The notes under the pieces: model-generated
Seen by the model: the letters and a program-made list of their open reading frames with translations, nothing else
Told to the model about the DNA's origin: nothing
Databases searched by the model: none
Program-made: the position numbers and the translations under genes
Shown here: one piece after another, positions 13,301 through 28,300 of the stretch
How positions within the stretch are numbered: position 1 is the first letter of the stretch
How the letters are laid out: every line of letters starts with the position of its first letter
Source of the DNA: Cliona cf. orientalis
Lineage: Eukaryota; Porifera; Demospongiae; Clionaida; Clionaidae
Assembly: GCA_963930775.1 (NCBI GenBank)
Contig: OZ005690.1
Span: 2,340,225 to 2,404,224, forward strand
Direction of reading: 5' to 3'
DNA: 64,000 nucleotides

Positions 13301-16300
13301 GAAATCATAGCCAAGACCTCGAACATTAGGCAGAAACTTGATCAACAATTCGCAGACCCAGATCATTTATGTGCATGTTATTTGCATTTTATGTGCTTGG
13401 TGGCTTAATGCCTTAATTGGCATGGAATGAATGTACGTAGATAGCTACATGATTGACCACACTGTAGACTAGTGATGTCCACATTCCGAACATCAGGACA
13501 CAATGTATGTATTCATAATTCCGGCATCAACATTTACCTCGTTAGTCCCAGCATTGAATTTGCGAGTCATACACATGTACATGTACCTATAATACTCACG
13601 CTTCTCCAGGTTGCCAAAAGCCTATTGTGTATATATGGGAGAATGCCTTTGATGGTACATGTGTATCTGCCATGGGCTGCCCACCTGCTATACTTCTGTC
13701 ATCATGGCTATGATATACCCACTGGAGAAGGTATCTGCATGTAGATTTTACTGCTGATATAGCCACTTTCCAGCGCTCGAAAAGTAATGATATTTCTCAT
13801 GGGAGACTATAGTCTTGCCAACCAAGCCTAGTGCGAGTGGGCTAAATGGTCACACCAGAATTTATTATGTATACCGATATTCTCTTCTCTTGTTAGGGGG
13901 CTGGTGCCCCAGATTAGCAGCAAACAGTAGACTAAGTATGGTCTTTCCTAAATATTATTATCCACTGTTTGCACCTTGAGGCTGAATAACCAGGGCAGTG
14001 TGGCAAGAATTGATCATGGTATATGCTGCCTTATGACCTGCTATTATCATCTATAAAAGGTACATGTAGCTACACCGAGGACTATTCAACTGTTCTTCAC
14101 GTGACAGAGATGGCCTTAAGGTTATGGATAACAGTTTGCATCATGAAATTTTTGTGAATAACAAACTTCATGTATTCGTATCTCCACAAGGGAAACAGCT
14201 ATGAAGCTGAAACAAAACAACAATATAGCTAATGTGATTATAAGCTACATGTACATGTACACAAAAGAAGGTCATTTACGCCATGCGTAATGGTTGACCA
14301 GGCCATCAACACAGCTGTGTTACGGTCAAAAGAGAAGCCATCTAGGCGAAATTTGACGCACCATTTTCATTTGTGGTTTATCTTGGTTTGCTCCATTACT
14401 CACTACCCAAATGCCCGTGTGTGGGCGAATAATACAATATAAACATGGTACAGGTACAGTGTACACTGTATGTGCATGCAGGCCAGAATGACATCCCATG
14501 ATATTAATATACTATATAGACTTACATGTAGATTGAGCTTATATTAATTTTTGTGTGGGGGAGTAACTGCTGTAAGTAATTACACTAATACCTATAATAT
14601 TATTATGTTATTAAACATGTACATGTGTTGGCATAGATGGAATATTTTAGTGATGTATCAATATTAATGATGTAACTACATGTATGCCCACGAGATATGA
14701 AGTAGTTAATAAAGTAATAGTATCCCATGCACACTCGGGATGCTTATAGCACTTAGCCCTCATGCCCTCGTGGTTCAGTGCAATAAATCCCATACATGTA
14801 CATCCCTCGTGCGTATAACATCACCATGCATTGCAAACAGTGACTATAAATAGCAGTAGTGCTTCGATTTCTTGCTCTGCCACTATAGTACACTCCATTA
14901 ATAATTGATACAGTTTTTGATCCTTAGTAATACTCTTGCCTGAAGCGTGCTTGCGGTTGGTGTAATGTGACTTTGTGGTCAGTGATTATGGTTACTTAGC
15001 AATAGCATAGCTGCAATGGAATTACCGTAGTTAATCGAATACAATACATGATCCAATTTAACGCAAGAAATTAGCGTTTTACGAATTCTCATAATGTTTA
15101 TATGGAGCAATTGACAACCTTTGCCAGAAAAACACGCATTTTTCAAAATTGAAATTAAATTTTTTCTATGCGTTTCTATAGATACATCTAATCCTAATTA
15201 TTGTACTTGGACTACCCGCTGAGCATGCAGTATGGTTGCTATTGATGATCATCCTGCCAATGAGAGTAGGTGGCGAAAATGGCAAAATGTTTCTCCTGGT
15301 GACAATTCCAGTGCTATGTCAGCAGTTTAGCAGGCACTGTCGGTGATGATCCAGTTGTCTTGTTCGATCTATGGCCAAACATATGTAACTTTTGAGTTGA
15401 AAAGAAGCCATTGCTGTCTCCTTTGTCTATTTAAAGCTTGCCAGCGAGGAAGGCATTAGTGATCAGCAAATAGTGTCTGAACCCTTAAACAAAGCATTTT
15501 CAGCGAAAGCTACATGAACGAAACATTGAAAACGCCATAATGAACCCTATGGCACCTTGCTTTCGAACAAGGTACTGGGTGGCAGATATCAGATAGATAG
15601 ATAGACAGGCAGACACGCAGACCAGATCTGGCAAGTTTTTTTCTGATAGACAGACAGACACAGAACCGATTGCCTAAGTTATTCCTTTCGCATGCATGCA
15701 CGCGGAAAGGTTGTCAGGTCTATTTCATGATACTAGTCTGCAATTATTGTAAGAAAAGCATGAGATTAATCTTTTCAGTTGCTGGCTGCATCATAATATA
15801 TTTACATGCTGTCATTTTTTAGGTGTCTGCGATTCAGATGAATTTAAGGTCATAGATGAATATGTTTGTCCAGGATACACTACTGCAGTTTATAAGTGCA
15901 CAGTCTTTGGAAATGGATTCACACAATGGGGTGGATCTGCATTCGACTGTCCAGATATTGGTAATGAAATATTTTTATCTCATGCTGATTTTGTTAATGG
16001 AATACGCAAGGAGTGCAATAATGGAGCAATTATTGGACAAAGTCTTCAAGTCAATGGCAGTTGTTATACTTCCCAGCTGATAGTTAATACTTCAACAAAT
16101 CTGAATGGCACAACCATAGGGTGTACCTATGACACTGGAGGTGCCCTGGAACCCATTGGTGCAACAACTCTTACAATTAGAACAGGTATGTGTCATATTA
16201 TATTAATAGTAGACTATAGCTGTAGTGATTGAGTATCTAAATGGATGACAAACATTGGGGGAGTGATACATATGTATGCTCTACTACATTCTCAGTAGTT

Positions 16301-19300
16301 ATTTAGAGCTCTCACTGGTAATTACCGCTCTTATTCTAATACAATGTATGGAAAAAAACTTTTTTTGAAATGCATGCTTTTCTGGTATAGGTCATCAATC
16401 GCTCCATACATGTTATGAGAATTACAGTACCGTTCACTTTGACAAATGAGTGCGAGTGACACGCGTGTAGTGTAGCGCCTGCTCGCGAGTCAATTTCCGG
16501 CAACCGCGTGTACCCGGTACCTGCATTTTAAGTGCATACACTCACGAGGGCACACACAAGTATTCGAGACTCGACAGCAAAAAACCCTGGCTAGTTTGTG
16601 AGCTACGTAGGTATAGTTTAACTTCCTGTCTTCTCTCAACAAGCTTACTAAAAATCTCATGCCTCGGCTGCTCGTGATCACGTTCACAAGTACTTGAGAC
16701 TCATCATGAAAAAAAAAGAGAATTGGAAGCTTATCTTTGCCTAGCGAATCTTTTACTACCTCTTCGCTCAGTAAACTCACCAGTATTCATCAAAAAGTAC
16801 GATAAGTGTGCGAACTGCCTGTTGTCTTGATCTTGCCACCATTGTCTTGTCAGTGCAATAATTGAACCACGCCCTATACATACTCGCGAGTGCGTGCAGA
16901 TATGGGCGAGCGTGCGAGTACTCGCGCTTGCGCGTCGAGGGCGCCTTTTGCATGCGCGCATGAACGTCCAGGCCACACGAGTCACCTCCTCGCTACTTGC
17001 ACTCGTTTGTCAAGTTACCTGTGATCTGTACTGCATGTACATTATATTGGATCAACTACAGTAGTAATAAAGGCTCAATCAGTATCCAGTATTTTGCACA
17101 ATAAGGCCACTGTAATTTGATTCATTGCTTCCAGTCACAGGCCTGCATGCCTATTCTGTAGCCACCTCAAAAGTAGTTATGTATTGCTATAGCAAGCCAG
17201 CTAGTCATGCTCCTTGTAAACCACAGAAAGTAGGCAAGGTTTAGTGGTTACATAATGATATTCATACATAATGAATAATGACCGCCGGCTCCAGACATAG
17301 GAGAGGACAGGAAACAACTATTCAAGTTACAGTGGCCTAATGCTTCATTATCTTAGACCCACAATATGTGCTATGCTTTGAATTTCTGAGAACCCTCTGG
17401 TGCGCACTTTGTTATTACAGTACAAGAGTTTATCTTGATTTTGCTCCATATCTCCTATCGGATATGGGCATTGTAATAGTCCTCATTGAACTTATGCATT
17501 GTGTTTTTGCACGAGTGTGACTGACCTGTTTTCTCCTGGAACTTTGTATGCCTCTATTGCAAAGCTGATAATAATTTTAGCCTCACCAAGTAGTTCCAAC
17601 ATGATGGTAGGGATCTACTATGATGTATATACTATGCCCAAGAAATACTTCTGTCAGATATAGTGCAGTATAGTCCATGCATAACATGCCTCTTCAAGAG
17701 TCATTATTAATAGAGTATAGAATTTAATACACATTTGATACTGCTTGGAAGACACCGAGCTTAACCAATAGCATGAACAGCAGCATACAGTGTATGCTGT
17801 GTTTTGACAAGGAAAAGTTGTGCAGACACAGTGCCTGCCTGTACAACGTATGATCTAATTGTCATTCCTGGAATTCTAATGAATTCAATGTAAGATAATT
17901 TGAATCTGTACATGTAGTTACCGTAGAATCCCACGATTACACCCCCCCCCCCCACCCTCCCTTTGTGTGTGCTAGCATTGGGCAAAAGTGGGGAGGGGGC
18001 TTATTTGCGAGATCCTCACATTTCCACATGATGAACATTACTGACCGTTGAATGCCACGTAGGCACACGATCTCTGTACTTTCTCTGGCTGTTTGATGGG
18101 CAAAACTCGAGAAAAACAACAAAGTAAGGCATAATTATAATAATATTATGACACAAATAGCTAGTTTGCTAGCTGTAGCTACCATTTTTGTTGGCCTATG
18201 AACTCCAAATGTCTACATTTTACTGTTAGAGAGGGGGTGGGGGGCTTATACGCGAGATAAAACTACCTATGCAGGAACTTGAGCTAAAATGCAGTGGGGT
18301 TTATGCGCGAGGGGGGCGTAATTGTGGGATTCTACGGTACTATAAGTATGGTTAACGCATACCATACCGCTTAATGGTAGCTATAATGGAAGGACTAACT
18401 GATCCATTCTGTAGGCTATTTGAAGTCTTGGATTATTGGTACTTAAGAGTACGGGATAGTGTTCCACCCACGCATGGTCAAAGTTCATATGAATAATAAA
18501 TGAGACAGTTATATTCCAGTTTTTATCCACGTTCTTTGCACGCGCACAGTCAAGGCACAGCTGGGTAAGTAGCTCTCCTGATGCCTGCCCCATGGTCCAC
18601 AAAAACGAAAAGCAAACCTGCCACCGTCTGTCTGCAAATGCGGGTAAGTTTTGCAATTAATTTTTCTGCTTCAGTTTTTACCAAGGTAAAAAGACTCTAT
18701 GTAATGACATACAAACGAAACGATAGCTTACGAGTCTCTACAGGGCCAAGTATAGCATTTGAACTCTGTTGAGTTATACGAACAGAAAGCGAACAAAAAC
18801 TTGCTGTTCAGCTGCCATGTGACTCGCTTAATGGCGGCCCTCCAGGACAATACCTTGTCTGACGACTCACCACCTTAGAGTTTTCAAAAAAGCGCTATAC
18901 TTGGCCCTGCTCCGACCGATGGACTATCGTCAACGACAGCAAAGTCAGTTCGTTCGAGTCTCTGGTCTTCAAAAGTTGACGCAAGAAACTTGGACTTTGT
19001 TTACATCTGGAAATGGTCAACGTTCGTTCACGTTTCCGACTAAACCACATTAAAACATACGTGAATTGTGTCCGTGCGCAATTATTTATAAATTGCGCAT
19101 TGAATACTATCCCGTAACCTTAAAGCAAATTATTCACCAGATACATGCATTATTGTGCAGGTGTGCATTGTTTTTTGTCACTATTGACTCGAATTTATTT
19201 TCATATATAGCGGATACATGTAACATTATTGTCGTTGTGAAGTACTATGGCATGTATGTGATAGCTGGACCGTACCATACAAAAAAGAAGATTGGTATAT

Positions 19301-22300
19301 AGGGCATCTAGTAATGACATTGTATTGTTTGCTTGTCATTTGGGACTTAGGGAATAGACCGACTCAAGCCATGAATGAGCTTTGAATATCAACTTATATT
19401 AGCTATGTTGATGAGTCTGCACTGCTATGCAATCACTAGTGATATCACTTGCATGCCATATAATTATGTAGACCCAGAGTATGTTTGCTAGTAGCTAGTA
19501 ATGCCCTCCCAACAAATATGCATGGTATCATGAGTAGATTAGATGGGAGTGTTGAACGGCATGCAAATGCGTTCCAGGAGGATGACGTAGATAATACACG
19601 AGTAAATGAATCTGAGGTCATGTAGGTGAGTAGAGTGGGTGTGTCCCACCCAGGCCACCATAGCACCAGCTGCACTATACAGTTGTACAGCGGCAGTCTG
19701 CATTTATAAGATGTTGATAGTGCATGGCAGCCTTGATTACAATTTGTCTACGTCATCCTACCGGAACGCTGTTACTACATTTGTACTATTGTTCAACACT
19801 TCCATCTAATCTACTCCTGATGGTATACATATACAAGTATAGGATATATACATATATATATATGTATATCACAAGGTAGAGATCTCTACGTGATGTGATT
19901 TAACATGTAGTTTGTAATATTTAATCATGCTGAACCTCTTCAAACTGTCCTAATATGAAGGAGACACTGAATGTTTGGCTTATCGCAGAGTGTGGCTACC
20001 ACATCTTGGATAGCATCTAAGAGTGGAAAGGGAACACAGACACGCTAATGACATGAAGATCAATCGTTGTTATATTATGTCTCCGAACATAAATCGCAAA
20101 TTTCAATGTAGCACTCGCAAAACATGTTTTTCAGGCAAAATCACAGAAATTTTAATGTACCTGCAAATATTTTTCACCTTGAGATATATCACTAACGTAT
20201 AAAAGTAAGCGCTCTCTCCAATCTGAGCATAAAAATGGGTATCTGCATGCTCAGAGTGGGCTGCTGGCATGGATACCATTGCTATTAACTATAATGATCT
20301 GTATATGTGTACACAGATTCTCTCTCTCCTCCCAAGAATGTTCATTTACTTGATGTATCACCTGAAGTGTTAGTGTTCAGTTGGACTCCTGTACCTTTAA
20401 ACTACTCAGCATTACGTTATGAAATTCAAAGCAGCTGTGGTGAATGTCCTACTTTTACGAACTCAACGTCGGTCACTTGTATCATACAAAAGCCACTGGA
20501 CAGAATGTGCGGATTTGCTGTTAGAAGTGTTGTATGCAATAACATGGTTGGTGGCTGGAGTAATGAAATTGAAATAATGTTAAGAGGTATAATTATCACT
20601 ACTTATTGATTGAAATTGAATTTGTGTAGCTAACCATTATTCTGTTCAATGCTACGTGCAGTTCCAAACCCTCCAATGTTCTCCAAGATCTCATCGAGAT
20701 ATGATCCTAGAAATTTACTTGGGCTAGATATACAATTCAGCCACTTGAGTAAGGTAAGCCTAAAGTGATTAGCAATCTGTTATAAATTTACCTATACACC
20801 ACACTTCTAATTACCGTACCGTCGTGAAAGAGGGCTCACTATAGAATATCGGCCCACTGCCCTCAATTTCCTGCTAAGGTCTAAAGTACATGTATACTCA
20901 AATATGCACCCATATGTAGCCACTCTGGAACACACATGTGCGATCACTGTTAAGTGGGCATGATTATGATAGCAAAAACGTACATACTCACTTTTTTGTG
21001 TCAGTTCTGCGGCTATTTGGGTTAGGGAACCAGGACATCTTGGAACGTTCGCCGGCAATCCTGGACATCCCTGGACTCTGGACGTAGTCTCTATTATATC
21101 CCCAGTAGCGATTTACTTTCTGTGGTTATTAGGTAATTGTGGTGTAACCTATGGTGAAATTATGATGCAACTTATGAGGTAATTATGAAAAAATCTAGAG
21201 ACTCGCTGGAGCCTTCTGGGACTTGACAATCAGTAAATATATAGAGTATCTTACGCGTGTATCCAGCGAATACATTACAAGCTGAGCACCACTTTCTCTG
21301 AGAAGTACCGTTGGTTAAACTTCACAAGTTTTCTTGGCTTACGTAATGCCATGGATAAATAAAGCTAGCCTTGCGCTATACTGTAAATCTGGAAATTTTC
21401 GTTGTAAAAATATTTTCGTAGTTGATGGCGGCTACCAAAATTAATCTTACGAAAATTAGCATGCACTACTAACGCTAATGCGGTAAGGAGTAGCTCCTAC
21501 GAAGATTTCTTTATACAAAAATTTATCATACAAAAGTTTCGTTACACGAAAATTTCCAGATCTACGGTATATAGCACGCATCGTTGTCACAAGGAGCTGG
21601 TCCGCGCGTGACTACAGTAGTGCGACCAACCTGAAGTTCGGAAGGAATACTGTGCTGTCGAGTTCGTCTCAGTGATTGAAGCATCGCAACTTGGTTGAGA
21701 GTCAATCTTAGACGCCATCTCCATGATTTCTGGGGCCTGTACGCATTCTGTTGACGACCTTTTACCACATGCACCATTACACTATGTGGCTACTGGGGAT
21801 ATGGTCAAGTATTCATTTCAAATGAGGCAAAAACTGGACCGGGTGAATCCATGCAACAAAAATTAATTTGGCCTGGCCTTACCTCATACATTATCTTACA
21901 CCATTATAACTAACTTATAACCATAGAAAAGTAAATTGCTACTGGGGATATAATAATTACCTAACACCTTAGTGAGATTTAGGGCATATTATTATAGTCA
22001 CAATATGGATGCTTGGGTACTGTTCTTTGTAGATCAGAGTATAATATTACGGGGGAAGGCACCTGGCTATGTCACTATCTAAACTGAAAGTCTCTATAAT
22101 ATTATGTACATACCTAAACTCAATAAAGCACTTTGAGAGTCACTGCCTGTTTACACTGTCACTGCATTGACAACTGACCAGCAAAGCAATCATTTGTGGT
22201 AGGTGCGCATAGACAGGTAACAGCTGCACATGCACCTCTACATCACCACATGACCACGAACATGACCACTATATTATACGTAATTCCCTTATGTTGGTGT

Positions 22301-25300
22301 TTGCGAGTATATCCCTGAATGTGTACTTTCTCTCAGATGATCCCCGTCAAAGCGGCCCCTGAGAAAGGCCCGAGCTGGGGTACTTGTCCAGGATTGCCAT
22401 AGGGTGTCCTGGGGTTAGGGGATGGGGATAGGGTTAGGGTTAGGGAACCAGGACATCTCGGGACGTTCGCCGGCAATCCTGGACATCCCTAGCCAGAGTC
22501 CCTCATGAATACGCCGCCATAAATTCGAACTAGGACACATTGACAAACTGTGCATGCTCCATATACGCGTACAATATTGGGGCACGCGGCTTGAGCCGGT
22601 TGACCTTCACCTGCCATGTGCTCGACTGAATAGGGAAATCCCCCTGCCCTGAAAGCGAGCTCGCTAGAGAAAGTGAACTGAGAGAAACGCCATAATGATA
22701 TCATCGGATATTCCACCTACGCTAGGTTCAAATTCTGGGTCCCAACAACCTTTCATGCGAGCTAAACATTTTGAAGCAGTCTTCACCCCAATTTCATCAT
22801 AATTTCATCATAACTTTCATCATAACTTTCATCATCATTTCATCATCACTTCGTCATTAATTACCTCATCGCGAGGCCGAATTCTTTTTTTGGAATTGGG
22901 ACTCTTCCACTCTGGTTCTCGACCCTTCAATTGCAAATGCCAGTTATCGACAGTCGGTACGTCTTATCGGCACACCGTATACTTTCAATACAGTCAATTA
23001 TCGTCACTTGGAGCTTTGTCATCACAGTGCATGCAATTCAAGAGTAAGAAAAAAAATACTAGTAGGTGCATGAGGCAACTTTATGTGCATAGGTGAGCTA
23101 GTTCGATCTTTATCGTTTTTTCAAACTTGGCAGAAGCGTCTTGGGAACGGTACCATCGCGTCTTTGTCCCTGTATTGAAAAAATAAGACACCATGAGGGT
23201 CATCTTGTCACAAATGGAGCAAATCCTACCTTTAAAAGTCCAGCCTGAAGCAGAGAAGCGAGTCGCAATTGATCACACAAAGTTATTATTAAAAGCGCCA
23301 CACCCACTGCCTATACTAAGGTCCTATGTTGATAATTGATACCCGTATTTCCAACAGTTGGTACCTGTCAGTAATTGGCACTTTATGCTACTGTCAGTAG
23401 CTATATTAACTTGCAAATAGTAGACTATGAGCCAAATAAAAAAGGCTAGGAAATGACAATAATGACCAGGATCTTTTCTGTCTTCATGAAATGTAGTGAC
23501 AGGTAAGCTCTTTAAAATTTGTCACTTGTGATAAAAATACACCGTGTCTGTCAATGAAACATGGATTATTCAATCATGGTTTCCAGCCACTCCCACTTAA
23601 TTTTCAATCACTCGACCCAATCTTTTGATCAGAAAATCCGAGCAATAACAAATTAAAATTTGGAAGCTGTACTGTGCAATCAAATTCATCTCTGATTGAA
23701 GCATCGAGATTTATCACATTTGAGGTCGAGAGTCATGCAGTCTTAGATTCCATCTCTACGATTAGGGCATCAAATGTGCACACTGTGTTGACAACCTTTT
23801 ACCACACGCACCATTATTACCATGCAGCTACTGGGGCTATTTAATAAATAGCACAAAAATTTACTTATAAAGCCTTGCCTAGAGGCAAATCTTAGTTTAA
23901 TTACGAACACATGCTATGTACATGTGCCCATACTATGCGTGCATGGATCTATAATTATTATTAGATAATGGATGTCAATAGAAATGAGGTATACCATATA
24001 GCCGAAAATATTGGCGGGAATTAAATTTGGCAGTCGAGCCCAAAATCACTATTACAAGAATATTAGCGGATTTAAATTTGGCAGTTCGGTACAGGATGGC
24101 CATACGTATATATATATGTGAGAGGAAAATTTTGGCAGATTTTAATTTGGCGGTTGTAATGTAGACTGTCAAACTGCCAAATTTCCAGCTATACGGTAAT
24201 AATATTATTATAAGGAATTTTTATAAATGGCTGTCTACATAGGTATAGCCATTCTGGTACAGTTAGGCATATTATGTTTGTGTAAGTTTTAGCCCAAAGT
24301 AATTGCTTTCGCATGTATATACATTGTAATACTTTTCTGTATCTTCTTTATTATTAGGATTCCTTTAATATATCCAGTGGTATCGATGGTTCTACTATAT
24401 ACTACACTGTAACTTTCAATAACTCTATAACTGGTAGAATATGTGCTTCAACAATCATTTCACCTTCATCATGCTCTGATGTTTGTGCTACCTCTCTTCC
24501 ACTTTCGTGTTTTCCTTTGAGTGGCGATGTCGTAGTATCTGTATCAGCTACAAATGCCCTTGGAAAGGGACCTACTAATTCGGTCATCATAGGTAATAAT
24601 TAATATTCATTGTTAACCCTTGGCGCATTTGCAAGGGGTACAGCAATCATTCTCTGTGTGTATGTGTCTGTTACCAAGCTAGCTGATATATACATCACCT
24701 GGTTTGTATTTCAAAAACAAGGTGCGATTATGCTTTTCATGATTGCTGTGTGGATTTCATTAAAAGGCTATGTTCGAAAGTTTTGGCGACATTTGTTGAC
24801 CACCACTGCCTTCTTTACTTAATGAGCTCTCAATGGATATGTAAGAGAGCAACTGCTGCATTTCAAGAAGAATAGTGCATGTGTAGGTCTAGCAATAATT
24901 TTAAGCTTATAACTCAGACAAGTGATTTAATACTGATCATATATAACTATGCTTCTTGGCTTTAGGTGTGATTCGATCTGATAATTTGGCATACAAATGA
25001 TATATACTATTACATAATTATGTGCAACCAGTATTTAATTCATTCTTGTGGTAACGATCATAAAATTATTAATTTACCAGGCCGGTATTGCTGCATGGCT
25101 TAGCCTGCAATTTGCACATCAATAATGCAATGTTCCAAGGGTTTTACACAATAGTACTTCATTCTAAGATGATTTATGCACTTATTTTGTTAGGGAATAC
25201 TAATGAATATGTCCTTGTTACTGCTGACTCAACTGGAAGGATTACATGCACGTTTCTTAACCAACAAGATAGCCAGATGGAAAAATCATGTAGTGTTTTC

Positions 25301-28300
25301 TATGGACAATGTGCTGAACAATTGTCTTATAGTAGCACATTCCATGCAACAGATGATTCAATAACTGTCCAACTTAACAATGTCATAGAATCTGATCTAC
25401 AAGATTATTGCTATGCCACAATTGCAAACAATGGGACTTTTAGTGTGCTGATTGAAGGAAGTTTCAGCTCCACCGTAGTGACCTTGAGTAAGTGATAGTA
25501 GCTAATTACTATTGGTGCGTGTGCAACATACATACGCTATGTTAGTCTAGCTATTATCACTGATTACAGAGGTTACATGGCATACGTGCATACCCATGTC
25601 ACATTCATTGGTTGGTAATGGTTGTCATATAGCTACATAGAAATATGATCCTGCGTATGAGCTCCCTAGAGATGTTGAGGGGGGAGCAATTATGGGAGCT
25701 CTCCAGACATGTCTTCAATAATGACACTGCTCATATTTCTTGCAGATGATGATACACTTATATCGGCACTTTCTGTCGCTGTGGCATTTGCGGGAGTGGT
25801 GGCGCTCTTATGTATTGCATACATTGTGTTTGCCTTAATTCAGCGCAGAAAATCCAACAAAGTGATTCACATTAGTGGTATGTATACATGCACAGGAGTA
25901 GATAAGGGTTATGATTGTTGAACTTACTGTTAGAATAACTTTTTAGAAACTTGGTGTAGTACTTGAGCAATTATTGCTGTCACTATCATAACAAGCGCAG
26001 GTGCTGGATAAGAGCTAATAGAGTTTCCAGTCATCCACTGTCTGAAGCAATTAGCTACTGTACTACAGTGCTAACATCGTCTGCCCACATCATCCATAGG
26101 TATAGTAGTAAGACTACAGCAATCAGTAGTTTACAGACACAACTTGTGATGACAAGTTTCGGAAACGCAGTAGTATGCAGTTCAACACTCCTATCCCCTT
26201 ATCTATACTCCTGACATGCAGTATATTAAAGTAGCAGTTTAATTTAATTTCAAATTGTTACAGATCTTATTCCTGATGGTGCTAACTCAACTAAACTTTC
26301 AAAATTAACTCGTCAAAACTCTTATCAAGTATCTCAAGTTCCATCTCAACCATCTCAGCATCATGAAGTCTTTCGTGCTCACGTTGTGTTTGATTTAGTA
26401 CATTTACCATGGAAGCTTTTAAGTGCACTCGAAGTTTTCAAGGTACTAGTTGAGCATGCAAGCAGGAAGGCCCACTTTTTACTCCTATTATGATAATGTA
26501 TACAACGGAAATTATTTTTCAGATAGTTATAATTATAGTCTGAGTCCTTACCTGGAGGGCACAATACATGTGCTCTGCAGTATCTCGTCCCAGCCATCCA
26601 TTTCAGAAGGCTCACGATTGGTCAAACTTGTAGTGCTGTATGCACAAATGAGGGTGGCCATAGAGAGACATTCAGCATGAAGCGCCACTTAGCAGGCCAC
26701 CGAGCCTCAAGCAAAGCAAAAGACGAGTTCTGGTCTTTGTAATAGATTCGACATTCGAGCAGAGCAAGGAGGTTGCCATTACACTGTGAGAACTAGTCTG
26801 GGGTAGGGCTGGTACCCCAGACTAGGTGAGTCCGAGCAGCTGCTCTTGGCCTACAGTGAGAGGTGTGCATAGTCTACGCCATAGAACAAAATTCATTGCT
26901 GCTTTCATCTGCGCATGCATGCACACTGTACTATATATAACTGGCAATCTTGATTGTATACAAGTACCTGTACTGAGCATGCTGTTACTGCTCATGCATG
27001 CTCAAACATACTTGTTATATACTATAGGATATGAATATGGTGGATATAAGGATTATACCTGTTGACAAGACAACCAGAAAGATTTATGTTCAATTTGAAC
27101 AAGATCTTTCAATGACTGAGGTAGAATATATTTACAAGAACTGCCAGAAGATGACTCAAAATATTCAAGTTTTCCAGCCTGCTGAAGAAGAATTTATGGG
27201 TATATCTTATAGTGTAACCCAGGTTTATGTACATATAGTTGATATTGGTTTCATTGTTCCACAGATATTCATGATGAGTCTGAAACAAATGAGTCTGCTG
27301 GTATGTGCTATATATATAATTATATTATTGTCTATAAGTATACCAAAGAGACCAGGTGGTGAAAGTTGCATGATTGTGCACCTCCATCCCTATAAAATTA
27401 AATAGGACATCTACGGTTCACTTATCCTATAGCTATTGAGTTCCCTGTGTCAGTTTACTGCTGCAGAGATTTAGGTAACCTTTGGGCCATGTTTTTATTA
27501 TTCCTCCATCCCTACTTAATATAAAGTTTACCGACTGTGATACTCGTGACACAATATAGCTGCTTTGAATATTGCCCCTGTCTAAGCCGAATTAGTGTAA
27601 GGTGTGTAACGACGCAAATGCAATCCCGACCCATTCGCGATACGCCGGTACGTACGCTGCCACGATCACTGGACGATATGGATGGGAGGGGCTGGGAGGT
27701 CAGGGGATGGGTTGCGAATGGTTAGCATGCAGAGTTAGTGTGGGAGGTCTGGGGATGGGTTGCGAATGGTTAGCAGGGTTAGTCTCTAGGGTTTGCATAT
27801 ACGTGGACTGGAGGGGCTGGGAGGTCCGGGGCTGGGTTGTGAATGGTTAGCAGGGTTAGTGTGGGAGGGGCTGGGTTGTGTAGGGTTTGTCTATAAAATA
27901 GTTGAAATAACGGCTGCCAGCAGCAACAACGGTGGTGGCCAAGTGGTTGGGCTCTTATGTATGGGACGGAATACAGAGGGTTCAAATCTTGCCGTACACT
28001 TTGATTTTTTTTTTTCCCTGTCGAATTTTTCTAAGTGTTGATAGATAGCATTTGCGTCGTAACAAGGTGCACCACCAATGGGCCTCTTTAGGAAGATTAC
28101 TATACATGTAGCTACTATAATTGGGGCGAGCCTAAGCGAGCCCCACACTAATCAGTTCTACGAGAAAACTGCTGTACTTATGTATGTATGTATGTATGTA
28201 GCGATATGTCAAACATGTGCTCGCTAGCTCATAACGCATGCGCATAATTGAATCCTGTTATGTACCCGAAACCCGCGCGCCATAGGCGCACAGCCCAGCC

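Noticed and set aside
13472-13744. 90-codon plus ORF in gene C intron 2
   Set aside because: No motif, not present in the matching intron of gene D.
27537-27850. ORFs rich in Gly and Trp
   Set aside because: Made by the tandem G-rich repeat inside the 27606-28063 element.
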